This document shows positions 33,330 to 44,979 of a DNA stretch of 64,000 nt, one piece after another (positions within the stretch are counted from its first letter, which is position 1; every line of letters begins with the position of its first letter). This DNA comes from Didymella arachidicola. Its lineage: Eukaryota > Ascomycota > Dothideomycetes > Pleosporales > Didymellaceae. The notes under the pieces were generated by a model. It ran no database searches, was not told the origin of the DNA, and saw only the letters and a list, made by a program, of their open reading frames with translations. The DNA lies in the NCBI GenBank assembly GCA_016630955.3, contig CM049988.1:1922001-1986000 (forward strand). The letters run 5' to 3'. The translations under genes and the position numbers were made by a program.

Positions 33330-35574
33330 ATGCAGGCGCAGAAAGACAGCAAAGTTACCACGTCGTGCACCGAGTGCCAACGGCGGAAGCAGAAGGCGAG
33401 CACTAGTCTTGCGTATCGCATATAATGAAGCCTGGCTAATTCAATAGACAGTGTTCTCGCGAATGGCCATGCAACCATTGTCAGGCCAGAAAGGTTGCCC
33501 ATCTTTGCCAGTTTGCTGTGAAAAAAACCCAGCAAGAGCCTGCGCAAGACTATGTAAGGTACGTGGGCTGCCTGCATTAGTCGTTGGGCACCTAGTAACA
33601 TCTTGTGTGTAGAGAGAACTTTGGTGAAATCAGGGGCCAGAAGAGAGCACACCAAAATGCTGCGGAGAAGCGTGTTGGCGAACCTCAAATCGAGGAATTT
33701 GAAGCAAACGCAGGCGGCCTGCGCGCGTGGGGTTACATGCCTGGACACGTGCATTGGAAAGTTGGTTCTATTGATGCTGTAGGTGATATCGAGGCAGATA
33801 TCGTGAATAGGAACTTATTCGCGAACAGGACACAGATAGACAACTGTCTCTTTCGGAACCTGCAGGCATCGATGTCGTAGAACGTGTGCTCCACGCTGTC
33901 CCTCCTCGTTCAATAACCGGTGAGTGACTCTAGACACGCTCAGGTCTCTATTGCTAACTCCATACAGATGCATTTGTCAACCATTTTCTTACTGTGGTCA
34001 ATTACCGATACAGTGCGATCTACGCCCCTACATTTACGGATCATTACGTCCAATGGTGGGCTGACCGAGCTGCCGGCAAGCGGTTATCGCCAGAGTTTAC
34101 CTGTCTGCTCCTGAGGGTATGTGCTTACGGTGTACAATACCTTACACCTTCGCTACGAAAGATGATCGAGTTCGAGCTGGCTTGCAACCTCCAGCAGCTC
34201 ACAGATCGGTTCTCCGAGGCTGCAGAGCAGCTGAGCCAAAGCTTCACAGCTTCGAACACTTGTATCGAACGTGTGCAGGAACAGTTCCTGAAAGGCGCTT
34301 GGCTGAAGTCAGAATCGAAAATCGTCGAATCCTGGCACGCACTGGGTTGCACAATACGCGAGGCTCAGGAGCTGGGTATAGATAGAGATGCCAACATTGA
34401 AGGTCTTTGCGAGTTCGACATTGAGATTAGAAGGCGGATTTGGGCATTATTGTATATCTGGGACTGGTAAGCTTACGCACCGAACACATGGAGATCTTGA
34501 GCTGACGATACTTCAAGGCAAATGGGCGCCTGGCTGGGGAGACCAAATCTCATTGATCAGAAGAACCTTGACTTCAGATTACCGAACTTACGGTTAGACT
34601 CGTCAAGTTCCGAGCCGAATCTCCTATCGCCATTCGCTCACATGGCCCTCCAGGCAAGTCTTGGTCGGCGTCTGAATACGATCATGGGTGACGCACAGTC
34701 TGTAGATGCTCTTTCTGCCAACGAGATCATCACGATACAAACTGAGCTCGATCAATTCGTCGATGAATTGCCTGCGATATTTCGGCTCCACGATCCGGAT
34801 AAATCGCTTGATGTTGAGCACCCATACTTTGTATTCCAGCGTCACCAACTCCATACGGTGCTGTATGTGACAAAGCTCGACTTCCTGAAGCCGTTCCTCA
34901 CCCGAGCCCGCGAGGACAAAAAGACTGAACGGGACGACGAGTTCCGCGCAATGGGCATAGACTTGGCTCTCGACGTGCTGACGGTGGCTGGGCGCCTTTT
35001 CGATCACGAATTTCCCATAAATGCTAAGTTCCACATGGTCGTGTTCTCAATCTTCGACACCTCGACCATCCTATGCTCTGCCATCATTCACGATCGGGAC
35101 TCTCGTTTGCCTCGAAGAGCTGAAGTCACAAACGCCATCCACAAATCGCTTGACAAGCTGCATCAACTTAGTACGTCTACAAAACTCGGCGCGTCGTCTT
35201 ACGCCTTTCTCTACAAGTTAGTTCAAGCTCATCCCGAGCTCTCAAATAGTATGGGGAGCAACAAGCGTGCACGAAAGCTGTCATCCATTTCCACGCATAC
35301 TCTGGAGCCTCCGCCTCTTGTTTATCATTCGTCCTTGAGGGGTTCGGTCACCAGTTCGACTGGTCTCCAGGCACCAGGAGCAGCAGCAGCTTTGCTGCAG
35401 ACATCCAACTCTACCGAGCCCGCTTTTTTCATGCCAACGATGAATGATTACTCCTTCGACGTGGACCAATTTCTGGCACAAAACCCTCTTGGCAGTGCGG
35501 ATGGTCTTGACATGGGTGGTATGGAACAAATTTGGGACTGGGAGAACCTTAATCTAGATCAGTTCCCTTGTTAA
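33330..35574 (+). CDS. Zn2Cys6 transcription factor with fungal_trans domain; GC-AG first intron
   Basis: ATG at 33330. Exon 1 encodes MQAQKDSKVTTSCTECQRRKQK. An intron 33396-33451 begins GCGAGC (not GT) and ends AATAGACAG. Exon 2 resumes CSREWPCNHCQARKVAHLCQF, completing CX2CX6CX5CX2CX8C (Cys 13, 16, 23, 29, 32, 41). Later introns include GTAAGG...GTGTAG (about 33554-33612), GTGAGT...CATACAG (about 33919-33967) and GTAAGC...TTCAAG (34469-34519). The middle domain reads FVNHFLTVVNYRYSAIYAPTF, ESWHALGCTIREAQELG, EIRRRIWALLYIWDW and LGRPNLID, a typical fungal regulator core. The end, MEQIWDWENLNLDQFPC, is acidic and aromatic, like an activation region. Targets unknown. Confidence 0.85.
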
Positions 35575-37430
35575 TCCCCTGATTGAACACATTACTACCG
35601 TCGAGGCTCGGCCACACTCTTTTGCTTGCGTGTCGCTGTAGAAGGCCGCATACTGAACGATGCTTTGCACTACGATACCGATAGACCATCATCGCTCGCT
35701 TATCGAACCTCATCTTGCTGAATAGTTGCTTTGTGCCCTGAAGATACCCTAAAGCGCGGAGGGCCAGCGTGCCCGGAGTACGACACTCCAGTAGGCCCGA
35801 AATTTATGGGACCTCTAGGCACTGCCGATACATGCTATGCCTCGTTGATCTCTCGTGCCTGCACCGTCGTTGAGGCAATCCTAAGTGGAGGCCTCCAGGC
35901 CTATTACCAGAAAGTGAAGTGGTGTGCACAGCGGCCACGACGGCGATTGATTCTCTAGCAATGGCACGTAGCACGCCGTTATTTATCAGGGTGGATTGAC
36001 TCTGTTGCAACACCAATTCGCTTCTGCAGCGGAGAGTACGTACGGATGCTTTAGACACGCGCATGATCATGTCTCTTTTGTGCGAGCAGTTCAGACACTT
36101 CCAAGATTTCCGAGTTCGCATGCTGCTAACCGGTTGAGAAGGATCAGCCGTGCCTCATACAACTGTAGAGCAAGCTGTGAAGCTCCTTCAAGTAGGGCAT
36201 CACGATGATCTTTTTCTAGCAACAGGGCTTTCAGTCTCAACTCTCGACGCAAGAATTTCACCTCCTGCCATGTGCCGGTGCTGGCGAGATGTCCCACTAT
36301 CTCCAGATTCTTAGTACGATGGGAAACGTCCATCCTGAAAGTTTCCCGCGGCAGTTCGTACTCCCTTCGACTCTAGTGTTCTACTGTGTATATGCAGTAG
36401 GACGTCACTCAGACCGGTTTGGAATTGCAGGATCAGGTCTCATACGACATAACCGCCAGCTGCAAGCAATACCTCAGCCAAGGCTTTGGGGGACAAGAAG
36501 GGCACGAGACCGCGGTATTATTGGAGCATGGTAGTGGATCTACGCGAAGTTGAGGGGCCTTGCATCGTGAAAATTGGCCTATAACGTAAGCATTTACCAG
36601 ATGGTGTTGCGGCTCCCGGGCCCCGGCGTAGCTTCGGATCAGTTCATCCACAGCTAAGCACCCGGCAACGTCTCGGCGTCTAAATTCGACACAACAGACG
36701 CAACAATGGTGGCAGCAAGGCAAGCGAATATGCTTCTACCTACGCTCTTTAACACTTCAGAGTTGCTATCGCCGGAAATCGCCTCATGTACGACCCATCA
36801 GAATTTTCATTTTCAGGGACCGACTTGTATTATGGAGCGTGTGGCTTAGTGTCGAGGCTTCAGCGAATTATCAGCCTCCATTTGGAGGATCATTACGGTG
36901 AAAAACGTTGGTACCACACTAGTCCGGCAACTGTCGTCGAACAGAAAAAGCTTACTACTACGTCATTCGCCTTAGCAGACCGGTGTTGCTTGGTGCGATG
37001 GTATGGATGGCACAGAAGAGATCCACTTTCACCCATGTGTTCAACAACATGTGCCGTGGGTCTGGGGCTGCCCTGGTATATGAACCTTTCAACGGACGCC
37101 CTTGTAGCAACTTTTCTCCAACTTCCTCTGCGACTCTCGTCAGTCTCTCACGAATCGTGCTGTGTATACAGTCCCGAATACAAGCTTCTCCACGCTCGAC
37201 AAGCCTCCTCGCACACTTTTGCTTGGTGACGGCAGGTGAAGATACAGAGACCCTTCGACTATACGACTCCGCGACCACACGCCTAGCAACTACTGCCTCG
37301 CAACAAATATTCACCAGCGACCATCATATCAACCATCCTTTGCAACAACCTCCTATAGCGACTCTCTTGACCACAGCGCCAAGTGACCCTCCCGTGCAAC
37401 CAAACGACACAGTCATCCCCTAGCGACAAC
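35575..37430. other. 1.9 kb without a supported gene
   Basis: Several open frames of 70-147 codons occur on both strands. The most protein-like is a helical, Leu/Arg-rich minus-strand piece at 36091-36333 (WQEVKFLRRELRLKALLLEKDHRDALLE style). No start, domain or splice pattern makes it a gene I can defend. The last 400 bp are probably the 5' region of the transporter. Confidence 0.4.
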
Positions 37431-39213
37431 ATGCCTCGAACTATGTTCATCAACCCCTTCAAGAGGCACGACGTGTCAGAATTTCCTGGCGTGTTGGTGC
37501 CTCTAGATGAGAGCACCCATCGCGCTTCGATCTCCTCGACGGTTCCTAACGAGACTGACAAGGCTAAGGAAGAAAGCGATGGACCTATGCGACCAGCGAG
37601 TGATTCAGGAAGTGGTATCGTCAACCACGGCATGACTAAGGAGTCGCTAAAACAAGAAATCCTTGCAGACGTTGCTGCGGCTGACCAAGACACACCCTAT
37701 GACCGTAGGTCAACCGCATATCAGCGCCGATACAATTTACTGACTCGGGATAGGGAAGGCTAAGGTGATCAATAAGGCTCTGCAGGATATGGGTATGGGC
37801 AAATATCAATGGGAACTCTTCGCTTTATGTGGAGGTGGATGGATGGCCGACAACCTCTGGCTCCAGGGTGTTGCCCTGACCCTTCCTCAACTTTCTGTCG
37901 AGTTTGGCGTCAGCGAAACCGAGGTCCGTTACACTACCCTGGCTCTCTTCCTTGGTCTTTGCATCGGTGCTTCGTTCTGGGGAACTGCCTCGGATATCAT
38001 CGGTCGCCGTCTTGCTTTCAACTTCACGCTCTTCCTTGCCGGCGTTTTTGGTCTCGCTTCCGGCGGGGGACCCAACTGGATTGGCACCTGCGCTTTGTAC
38101 GCCTGCATCGGTCTTGGTGTAGGTGGTAACCTTCCTGTCGACGGTGCGCTCTTCCTGGAGTTCTTGCCACAAACATCGGGAAGTCTTCTGACCTTGCTCT
38201 CTGTCTTCTGGCCAGTGGGCAACCTTGTCGCCTCTCTCCTTGCCTGGGCCTTTATTCCCAACTTCAGCTGTCCCTCAGATACCCCGCTCGGTCAGTGCGC
38301 CAAGGAAGACAACATGGGCTGGAGATACTTGGTCCTCAGTCTGGGCGCCATCACTGCCGCAATGTTCGTCTGCCGCTTCTTCCTCTTCCACCTTTACGAG
38401 TCACCTAAGTTCCTGCTGTCTCGTGGCCGCCAGGCCGAGGCTGTTGCAACAGTTTACGGCATTGCTCACTACAATAAGACCACCACTTGGTTGACCGAGG
38501 ATATCTTGAACTACGTTGGCGGCGATCAGGAGGTCACTCAGGAGGACGTTGGTCTTAGCGTCATGCAGATCATGAAGCGCTCGCTCAGCAAGTTTTCCAT
38601 GAAGCGCTTCGCCGCTCTGTTCGAGAACCGCACCTTGGCTATCACAACCTGCCTTCTCTGGTTCCAGTGGACGACCGTCGGGATGGGTTACCCTCTTTTT
38701 AACGCCTTCCTGCCCCAGTACCTCGCCAATTCTGGTGGCGATGTCACCAACGACGTAGCAACCGTCTACCGTAACTACGCGATCACTGCCATTGTCGGTG
38801 TTCCCGGCTCGCTGTTCGCTTGCTACACTGTGGATCTGAAGTACGTCGGCCGCAAGGGCACCATGGCCTTCGGTACCGTCGTTACCGGTGTCTTTGTCTT
38901 CCTATTCACCATCTCCTCCGACTCCGATTTCCAGCTAGCCTTCACCTGCCTCGAGGCATTCTTCCAGAATATCATGTATGGCGTGCTCTATGCATATACT
39001 CCGGAAGTCTTCCCTGCGCCCATTCGTGGCACTGGAACCGGAATGTCGAGTTTCCTCAACCGTCTTGCTGGTCTTTGTGCGCCTATTGTTGCTATTCAGG
39101 CTGGTGCGGGCAACCCCAAGGCTCCCATTTATGCATCGGGAGGTCTCTTCATCGCTGCTTTCTTCAGCATGCTGTTGTTGCCGATTGAGACAAGGGGAAA
39201 GCAGACATTGTAA
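37431..39213 (+). CDS. MFS transporter (SP/SV2-like group)
   Basis: Two exons, 37431-37704 and 37754-39213, give 577 residues. The 49 bp intron (GTAGGT...CTGAC...GATAG) restores PYDRKAKVINKALQDMGMGKYQWELF, the usual entry into the first membrane helix. The N-terminal 90 residues are cytosolic and Ser-rich. The twelve-helix MFS core includes CGGGWMADNLWLQGVALTLPQL, the loop 2-3 signature SDIIGRR, FWPVGNLVASLLAW, YESPKFLLSRGRQAEAV and YTPEVFPAPIRGTGTG (the PESPR-like and sugar-transporter-like motifs). The substrate cannot be read from sequence; sugar, carboxylate or phosphate are all possible. It is a plasma-membrane protein by family. Confidence 0.9.
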
Positions 39214-39878
39214 AAGACGCGTGGAAAGTGGGTTTGGTTCGCAGGCGAACATGTATATAGTGTACTAACACACCCAATTCCTCATTCAGATACCCATTGT
39301 ACGACATAATGTTACAAATACTAAACATGAGGACTACATCCACATCTCCATGCAAACCGTGTTCTCTTGACTCAATCCGCTTGTGCAATCTTCCATGAGC
39401 TTACTCTTCTACCTGAACACACTAGAGCTTATCGCTATTGTCTGGGAGAGAGATGTCTGGTGGAGAATGCAGACGTTCCAGGCCATGCTCTCGCGGCACA
39501 GGTCGAATACATCAACCATGACTAAACCCCAAGCAGCGCTGAGGTTGTGAAGCACTGATATGACTGAGAAGTACTTCTAGTCCGAAGAAGGTATGCTCCA
39601 CGAGACCTTGAGATACTGCAAATTGCTTTCTCATGGAGCCCGAAAGAGGTAATAGGGGGAGCTATGGAAGTCTCAGCATGGTAAGTGGAAGTGCAGCTGC
39701 ACCACAAGGCATCACTGTGTGGGCATGGAAGTTCTTGGTGTGAGATATTGATTCCGAAACCCCTGCAAAATCTAGAAGACTAGGTATCGTCGCTATCATA
39801 CAGTCTGCCAACGAAATGATGGTATATTACAACAATTAGAACGCTCAAGAAATATTGTCATGGTGAATCAGTGCAAAT
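39214..39878. other. Intergenic
   Basis: 3' regions of two convergent genes; no gene seen. Confidence 0.4.
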
Positions 39879-40259
39879 CTAGTACACGCGGCGGGCGTTG
39901 CGGCCATCAGTACCGTGCATGCGGCGGGTACCAGCAGCCTTGACACCAGGTCTACCGGTCAATGTGCCCTTGAGCTTGGTGAGAGCGCCAGAGACCTTGT
40001 CGCCCATAGTGGCGTGACGCTTGTGGTGGTGGACAGGAGCAGCCGTAGTGCGACCAGCACTGTGGTGACCGCCGGTGGTTCTCGTGGTCTTGGTCGTCGT
40101 TGTGGTAGTGGTAGTGGTACCAGTAACGGGATTGCGCTTGGTAGCGGTGTGTCGCTTGTTGCCGCCTAGCAGCTTGCTTTTGAGGCTTGGGTGCGCGGTA
40201 GAACGAGTGGTTCTAGTTGGGGTGCGGGGAGCAGTGCGACGGGAAGATGCGAGAGGCAT
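39879..40259 (-). CDS. Small basic conserved ascomycete protein
   Basis: A 126-residue protein in one exon, start MPLASSRRTAPRTP at 40259. The N-terminal half is low-complexity with a run of nine Thr (a GGT/GTA microsatellite in the DNA) and His-rich HHHKRH. The C-terminus (ATMGDKVSGALTKLKGTLTG, then PGVKAAGTRRMHGTDGR and NARRVY) is the well-conserved part of a small fungal protein type of unknown function that I recognise by pattern only. It is strongly positive (many Arg, Lys, Thr). No signal peptide or membrane helix is visible. Confidence 0.75.
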   Translation of the reverse strand: MPLASSRRTAPRTPTRTTRSTAHPSLKSKLLGGNKRHTATKRNPVTGTTTTTTTTTKTTRTTGGHHSAGRTTAAPVHHHKRHATMGDKVSGALTKLKGTLTGRPGVKAAGTRRMHGTDGRNARRVY

Positions 40260-41406
40260 TGTGGCGTATGTTTTGATGGCACTTGTTTGGTTGTAAAGGT
40301 AGTCTATGGCTGACTTGTAGGGCGTGCAATGGGTATGGTATCCGTTGAATGGTTTTTAGTGGTTGCTTGATTGATGGTTTGTAAAGGGTGATACTGCTGA
40401 GCTTTATACAGAGACATGTCACTGTCTCAGACATCAATCTCACGGCTTGACCCTGAGAATCAAGTTTAGACCTGCCAGGTTCCCAGAGATGGTGGGATCA
40501 ACACCGTGCCGCGAAGGGCCAACGTCATGCAGGGTCGCACGCAAGCCTTCACGACTCGTGGCGCATTGCGCCTATTGGCGCAATACCTGCTGATGTGGCT
40601 TGTTAGTTTCCCGAAACGTTCGGCAGGATCTCTGCTGGGGCGCTGATGAGATCAGTGTGCTGGGGTGCTGTGATCGAGAACGTTGAGGATGTAGATTAGA
40701 GCACATCAGCACCAAAATCAGGGTCCTGCGGGTGACGTCACACCTCCTGCAGAGCTGCGCAAGGCTGAACGGACACTAGTGCACGACGGTTCGCTCGTCA
40801 ATGCGGCCGTGAGGTCCCACCTTCCAATCGATCAATGTGGCTTGGTGAGTATGACGCAGAAACTGTTCAGGTTTCGCGAAGAGCGCATTGAGGAGGGGTA
40901 GCAGTGGGGAGGGGTTAGTAGGAGCGTTGGAGCAGACAGCGAGAACCTGGAGCGATATGATCGTTGCTCGAATCCAGTCTTCCTGGCTTCCAATCCAATG
41001 TACTTGCTTTGATCGTTCGTAAAAGAATATTAACGATGCCAGCAACGACGCGGCACGTTTTTTTTTTCACGAAAAAGAGCGTGCTCCTGAATCATTCGCC
41101 TCGTTCGACTTAATGATTACGAGCACCGACTTCCTCTGAAATGAAGTCTGGACCGCTGCAATTACTCTGAGAAGGCTCATTAAAAAAATTTACCATCGTC
41201 TTTCGTCCATATCCTATGCAAGGTGCTCCACCTTGAGGACGTAGTGTGCAGTGAGTGATTAAGTTATGATGTCAATAAAAATAGGAACTTCAATAAAAAG
41301 ACAGCTGCTTTCGCAAAAAACGTACACTCTAACAGAACCATCGACTTTTCTCGTAGCATTACCCACTCAAAAGCTTTTCCAAACCTACCAGGTATCCCAC
41401 AGCACA
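40260..41406. other. Intergenic 1.1 kb
   Basis: Divergent upstream region of the small basic protein and of the dehydrogenase that follows. No coding region seen. A T-run occurs at 41058-41067. Confidence 0.4.
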
Positions 41407-42404
41407 ATGTCATCCAGCAAGGGCCAGTTCGAGCAGGGTAAGTCCAGCCCAACAGTCCCTGTATGGCTTGCACTGACTTGGTATTAGGCTACCAGCCCAA
41501 AGTTCAGCAGCAGAGCAGCATCCCCGGAAAAGAGTCTGAGATGGACCCTCAGCCTGAGTACGACCACCTTCCTACTCCTGATGGCGGCAAGGAACTTTAC
41601 AAGGCCGCCGGCAAGCTTAAGGGCAAGAAGGCCATTATCACTGGCGGTGACTCCGGTATTGGTCGCGCGTCTGCCATCCTCTACGCTATGGAGGGTGCCG
41701 ACAGCCTTATTGCATACCTGCCTGAAGAGGAGGATGACGCACAGCAGACCAAGAAGATAGTCGAGGAGAAGGGCGCCAAGTGCTACACATTCGCGACCGA
41801 CCTGAAAGACCGTGCAAATTGCAAGAAGGTCGTCGATGAGGCCCTAAAGCAGATGGGTGGGATCGATATCCTCTTCAACAACGCCGCATACCAGAACATG
41901 GTCGAGGACATCAAGGACCTCGACGAGGACCAGTGGATCCACACGTTCGATACCAACATCCACCCCTACTTCTACCTGTCCAAGTACGCGCTTCCTCACA
42001 TGAAGCGCGGATCGGTCATCATCAACAACGCCTCCATCAACGCATATATCGGCCGTCCTGACCTGCTTGACTACACATCGACCAAGGGCGCCATTGTCTC
42101 CTTCACTCGCGCCCTCCACAACCAGTACGTCTCCAAGGGTATCCGCGTCAATGCTATTGCGCCTGGTCTCGTCTGGACACCGCTCATCCCTGCGACCATG
42201 AACAAGGAGGCCATCAAGCAGTTTACCGCTCCCATTGGTCGACCCTCGCAACCCAGCGAGATTGCAACTGTCGCCGTTTTCCTTGCTGCGCCTGACAGCA
42301 GTTCGATCAGCGGTCAAGTGAGTACACCCGCCACCCTGGAAGTAGCAAGCTAACAATATGCTTAGACGATTCACCCGAACGGTGGAACAGTAGTGAGCGG
42401 TTAA
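41407..42404 (+). CDS. Short-chain dehydrogenase/reductase (glucose/ribitol dehydrogenase-like)
   Basis: Three exons: 41407-41437, 41488-42317 and 42366-42404 (GTAAGT...ATTAG and GTGAGT...GCTTAG introns), giving 299 residues. The N-terminus MSSSKGQFEQGYQPKVQQQSS and PQPEYDHLPTPDGGKELYKAAGKL match the long-leader SDR group (YhdF/YghA-like). The Rossmann signature TGGDSGIG is at 62-69, NNAA at 141-144, catalytic Ser in NNASINAY and YTSTK at 206-210. The C-terminus is SGQTIHPNGGTVVSG. The substrate is unknown; this group is often linked to general stress and sugar-alcohol or aldehyde reduction. No signal peptide, so it is probably cytosolic. Confidence 0.92.
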
Positions 42405-42682
42405 GCGCGGTTGCTATGATTTTATGCTTGGAGCACGTATGACTTCATGAATGTATACATAGATACGACCTTTGATAATGAAACCCTTATATTGTCTCAG
42501 AGAATGAATCCGCTTGAGATGTGATGTATCCAGTAAGGTCTTGCTGTCCAGCTCAGAACGCCAGCTGAATCAGCAGAGCTAAGGCCCAAACGGGCAAACT
42601 TCCGCCCGCCTACGCCGAGCACCGTCTGAGATCAAGAAGCCGTCAGTCACGCAGCAGCACATCCCACACGTCCCACAACAAA

Positions 42683-43417
42683 ATGCCCCCTTCACGGCTT
42701 ACTGCCGCATTTTTGCGTGCAAGAACTCAAACAAGACTGCAGTGTTTCCGCCAGACAGGGTTTACAGCGCGATATGCTTCATTCGAGTCCACACAGCCTT
42801 CACAACCTGATCAGCCAACGGTCCCATGGAAGACCCCGCACAGCATCGAACAATGGCCTCCAGCATACCTGATCCCACCTCCTAAGGATGGCGAGGTCCT
42901 GCTCGAGCGCAAGCCCAATCGCGCGCTTCCTCCGTACGTCGAATGCCTACATACAGCCTCGGCATGAACGCTGATAATTTGCACCAGGATCCCTCCCCTC
43001 ATCTCTCCCCAAGTCCTCAAGACCCTCCCAATCTTCGTCGTCGCTATGACCGTCTCAGTCCTAGTCTTCTTCAACTACCAAAAGCAAGAGTCCTCTGTTG
43101 TAACATCTACGCTCTACGCGCTCCGTACAAACCCGATGGTGCGCGAGGAACTTGGCGACGAGATCTACTTTGCGTCAAAATACCCGTGGATCAGCGGCGA
43201 GATCAACCAGGTGCATGGTCGTATCGATATCAGTTTCAACGTGAAGGGAACAAAGAGGCAGGGCAAGGTGAGACTGAGGTGCAAAAGGAAGGGCAGGGGG
43301 GGTCTGTACAGCACACAAGAGTGGAGTTTGACCATGGAGGACGGGCGGAAGTTCGAACTGTACGACCCTCAGGGCGACGCAATCGATCCTTTCCAGATGC
43401 CTGTCGATGAAGATTAA
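42683..43417 (+). CDS. COA1: Cytochrome c oxidase assembly factor 1 (COA1-like)
   Basis: Two exons, 42683-42933 and 42988-43417 (GTACGT...CACCAG intron), give 226 residues. The N-terminus MPPSRLTAAFLRARTQTRLQ is an amphipathic, Arg-rich mitochondrial presequence. The Pro-rich section ends RALPPIPPLISPQVLKTLP, and a single membrane helix follows (IFVVAMTVSVLVFFNY). The C-terminal domain reads SSVVTSTLYALRTNPMVREELGDEI, then FASKYPWISGEIN and GRIDISFNVKGTKRQGKV, the hallmark of COA1 in the mitochondrial inner membrane. Known role: early assembly of the Cox1 module of complex IV. Confidence 0.88.
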
Positions 43418-43793
43418 GCGCTGGCCGTAGGCTCGACGTGGATCAACAAGGTGTGAGGAGATGGATTCGGACGCGGTGGCTGGGCGCTTCGCCGTGTGAC
43501 AGGTGTAAAGATAGGTGTGCAGCACAGCCTAAAATGTACAATACAGCATCGCTGGGTGGAGTTACTGGAATACCTGTTGGTCAAAAATTCGAATGTGTTT
43601 CACACGTTGTCATTTGGAAAGCCTCACTGCGAGACTGAGGTGGTCAAAGTTATAATTCATCACACGTGACTCCGCACATGCTCTTGCCGTACTATGCGAT
43701 GTTCAAGCTCATAATTTACAGAAGGAAAGTGGTATCATAAACAGTCATGCAAGCATCCCTCTCCCTGTCTCGCCTCTCGATCTCTCGATGCTC
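43418..43793. other. Intergenic
   Basis: 3' regions of two convergent genes. Nothing recognised. Confidence 0.4.
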
Positions 43794-44979
43794 CTAGATC
43801 TTGTCAAAGTCCGCCTCTGGCCTCCTCACGCTTGGGTGATGGGCAAGGTTAGGCTTGACCAAGTGCGCAAACTGAGGGTTGATGTTCAGCGGTCCTGAGA
43901 TCTCAGCTGGCACGCGCGGAACCTCAGGCTCCTCCTCTCTTGCCATGCGCTGCCAGAACTTTTTCTTCGCAGGCTCGCCGCCATAAGTCGTGCGCGAGTA
44001 GATGGAGGATGAGGGACGGTGACCAAAGAAGCCGGTCTTTGCTGGTGTTGTGCTGTGATACGAAGGCAAGAACGATCCCCTGACGCTCTTGAAGGCCGAG
44101 ATCGGGCTGAATGCGAAAGTTGAGAGGCGGTTGGTCGAATCCTGGGGGCCAAGCTGGGGAGAGCCACAATCGACGCGGGGAGTGGGCGCACCCATCGCAG
44201 GCGGCGTACCCATGCGCATGGGCGGTGGCGAGCCGCCATTAGACAAGGTACGCATGGGAGGTGATTGTCCGAATTGCGAGCGGGAGGAAACGCTGCCAGT
44301 GTGGTGTGTGCTGATGGTGAAGGCCTTGTGCTTGGGGTCAAAGTCAAACCGCTGGGACTCGGCGTCAGCCTCGCTCACAGCGATGGCACCACGAGAACGG
44401 ACATGGCGTGCTGTGATGCCACGCGCACGGTCGCAGAAGACGTAGCTCTGCAAGACGTTAGTGGTCTGCTCGAGAAATCGATAGCGTACTAGACTTACAG
44501 CAACGACGTTGAAGAAGCCGATCACAATAGCAAGGATGCCAGATGCGACCAGAAGCCTCCAAAAGGGAAGACCGAGAGTCTTCTGGCTTGTGGCTTCCTT
44601 GTTCATGTTGCCTAGCATGTTGAGTCCGAGGACCATCATGGCGCAGCCCAGAGTAACGAAACCGTGGGCAGGGCTCAAAAGTGGCCAGTTGCGAGCGAAG
44701 AACCTGCGGAAGAGCGAGCACTCAGAGACAATAAGGAAGATGCCGACAACAGCTGTGATAACGTGACTTGTAGCATCAAAAAAGAAGAACTAGTCCTAGT
44801 CAGCATCCGCCCCTGATAGAGCAACCTAGACTCCATACCTTGGAGACGATGAAAGTCTTGACAAGCATAACAATGCTGCTCGCAACCACTGAAGCAAGTG
44901 CGATGATGTTCAGTCCCCTCTGGACATTGAGGATGATGAAACCTGGACCGGCCAGGTGCTCTGCGGAAAGGAGCGCCAT
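43794..44979 (-). CDS. Four-TM fungal membrane protein (DUF7598-like)
   Basis: It starts MALLSAEHLAGPGFIILNVQRG at 44979. Intron 1 (GTATGG...GACTAG) precedes FFFFDATSHVITAVVGIF. Intron 2 (GTAAGT...CTAAC...TTGCAG) joins FFNVVA to SYVFCDRARG. Four hydrophobic segments are visible: IALASVVASSIVMLVKTFIV, VITAVVGIFLIVS, GFVTLGCAMMVLGLNMLG and LLVASGILAIVIGFFNVVA. The cytosolic tail of about 190 residues is Ser/Pro-rich (MRTLSNGGSPPPMRMG) and ends RRPEADFDKI. This looks like a conserved ascomycete membrane protein of unknown function; the family label is from memory and should be tested. Confidence 0.75.
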
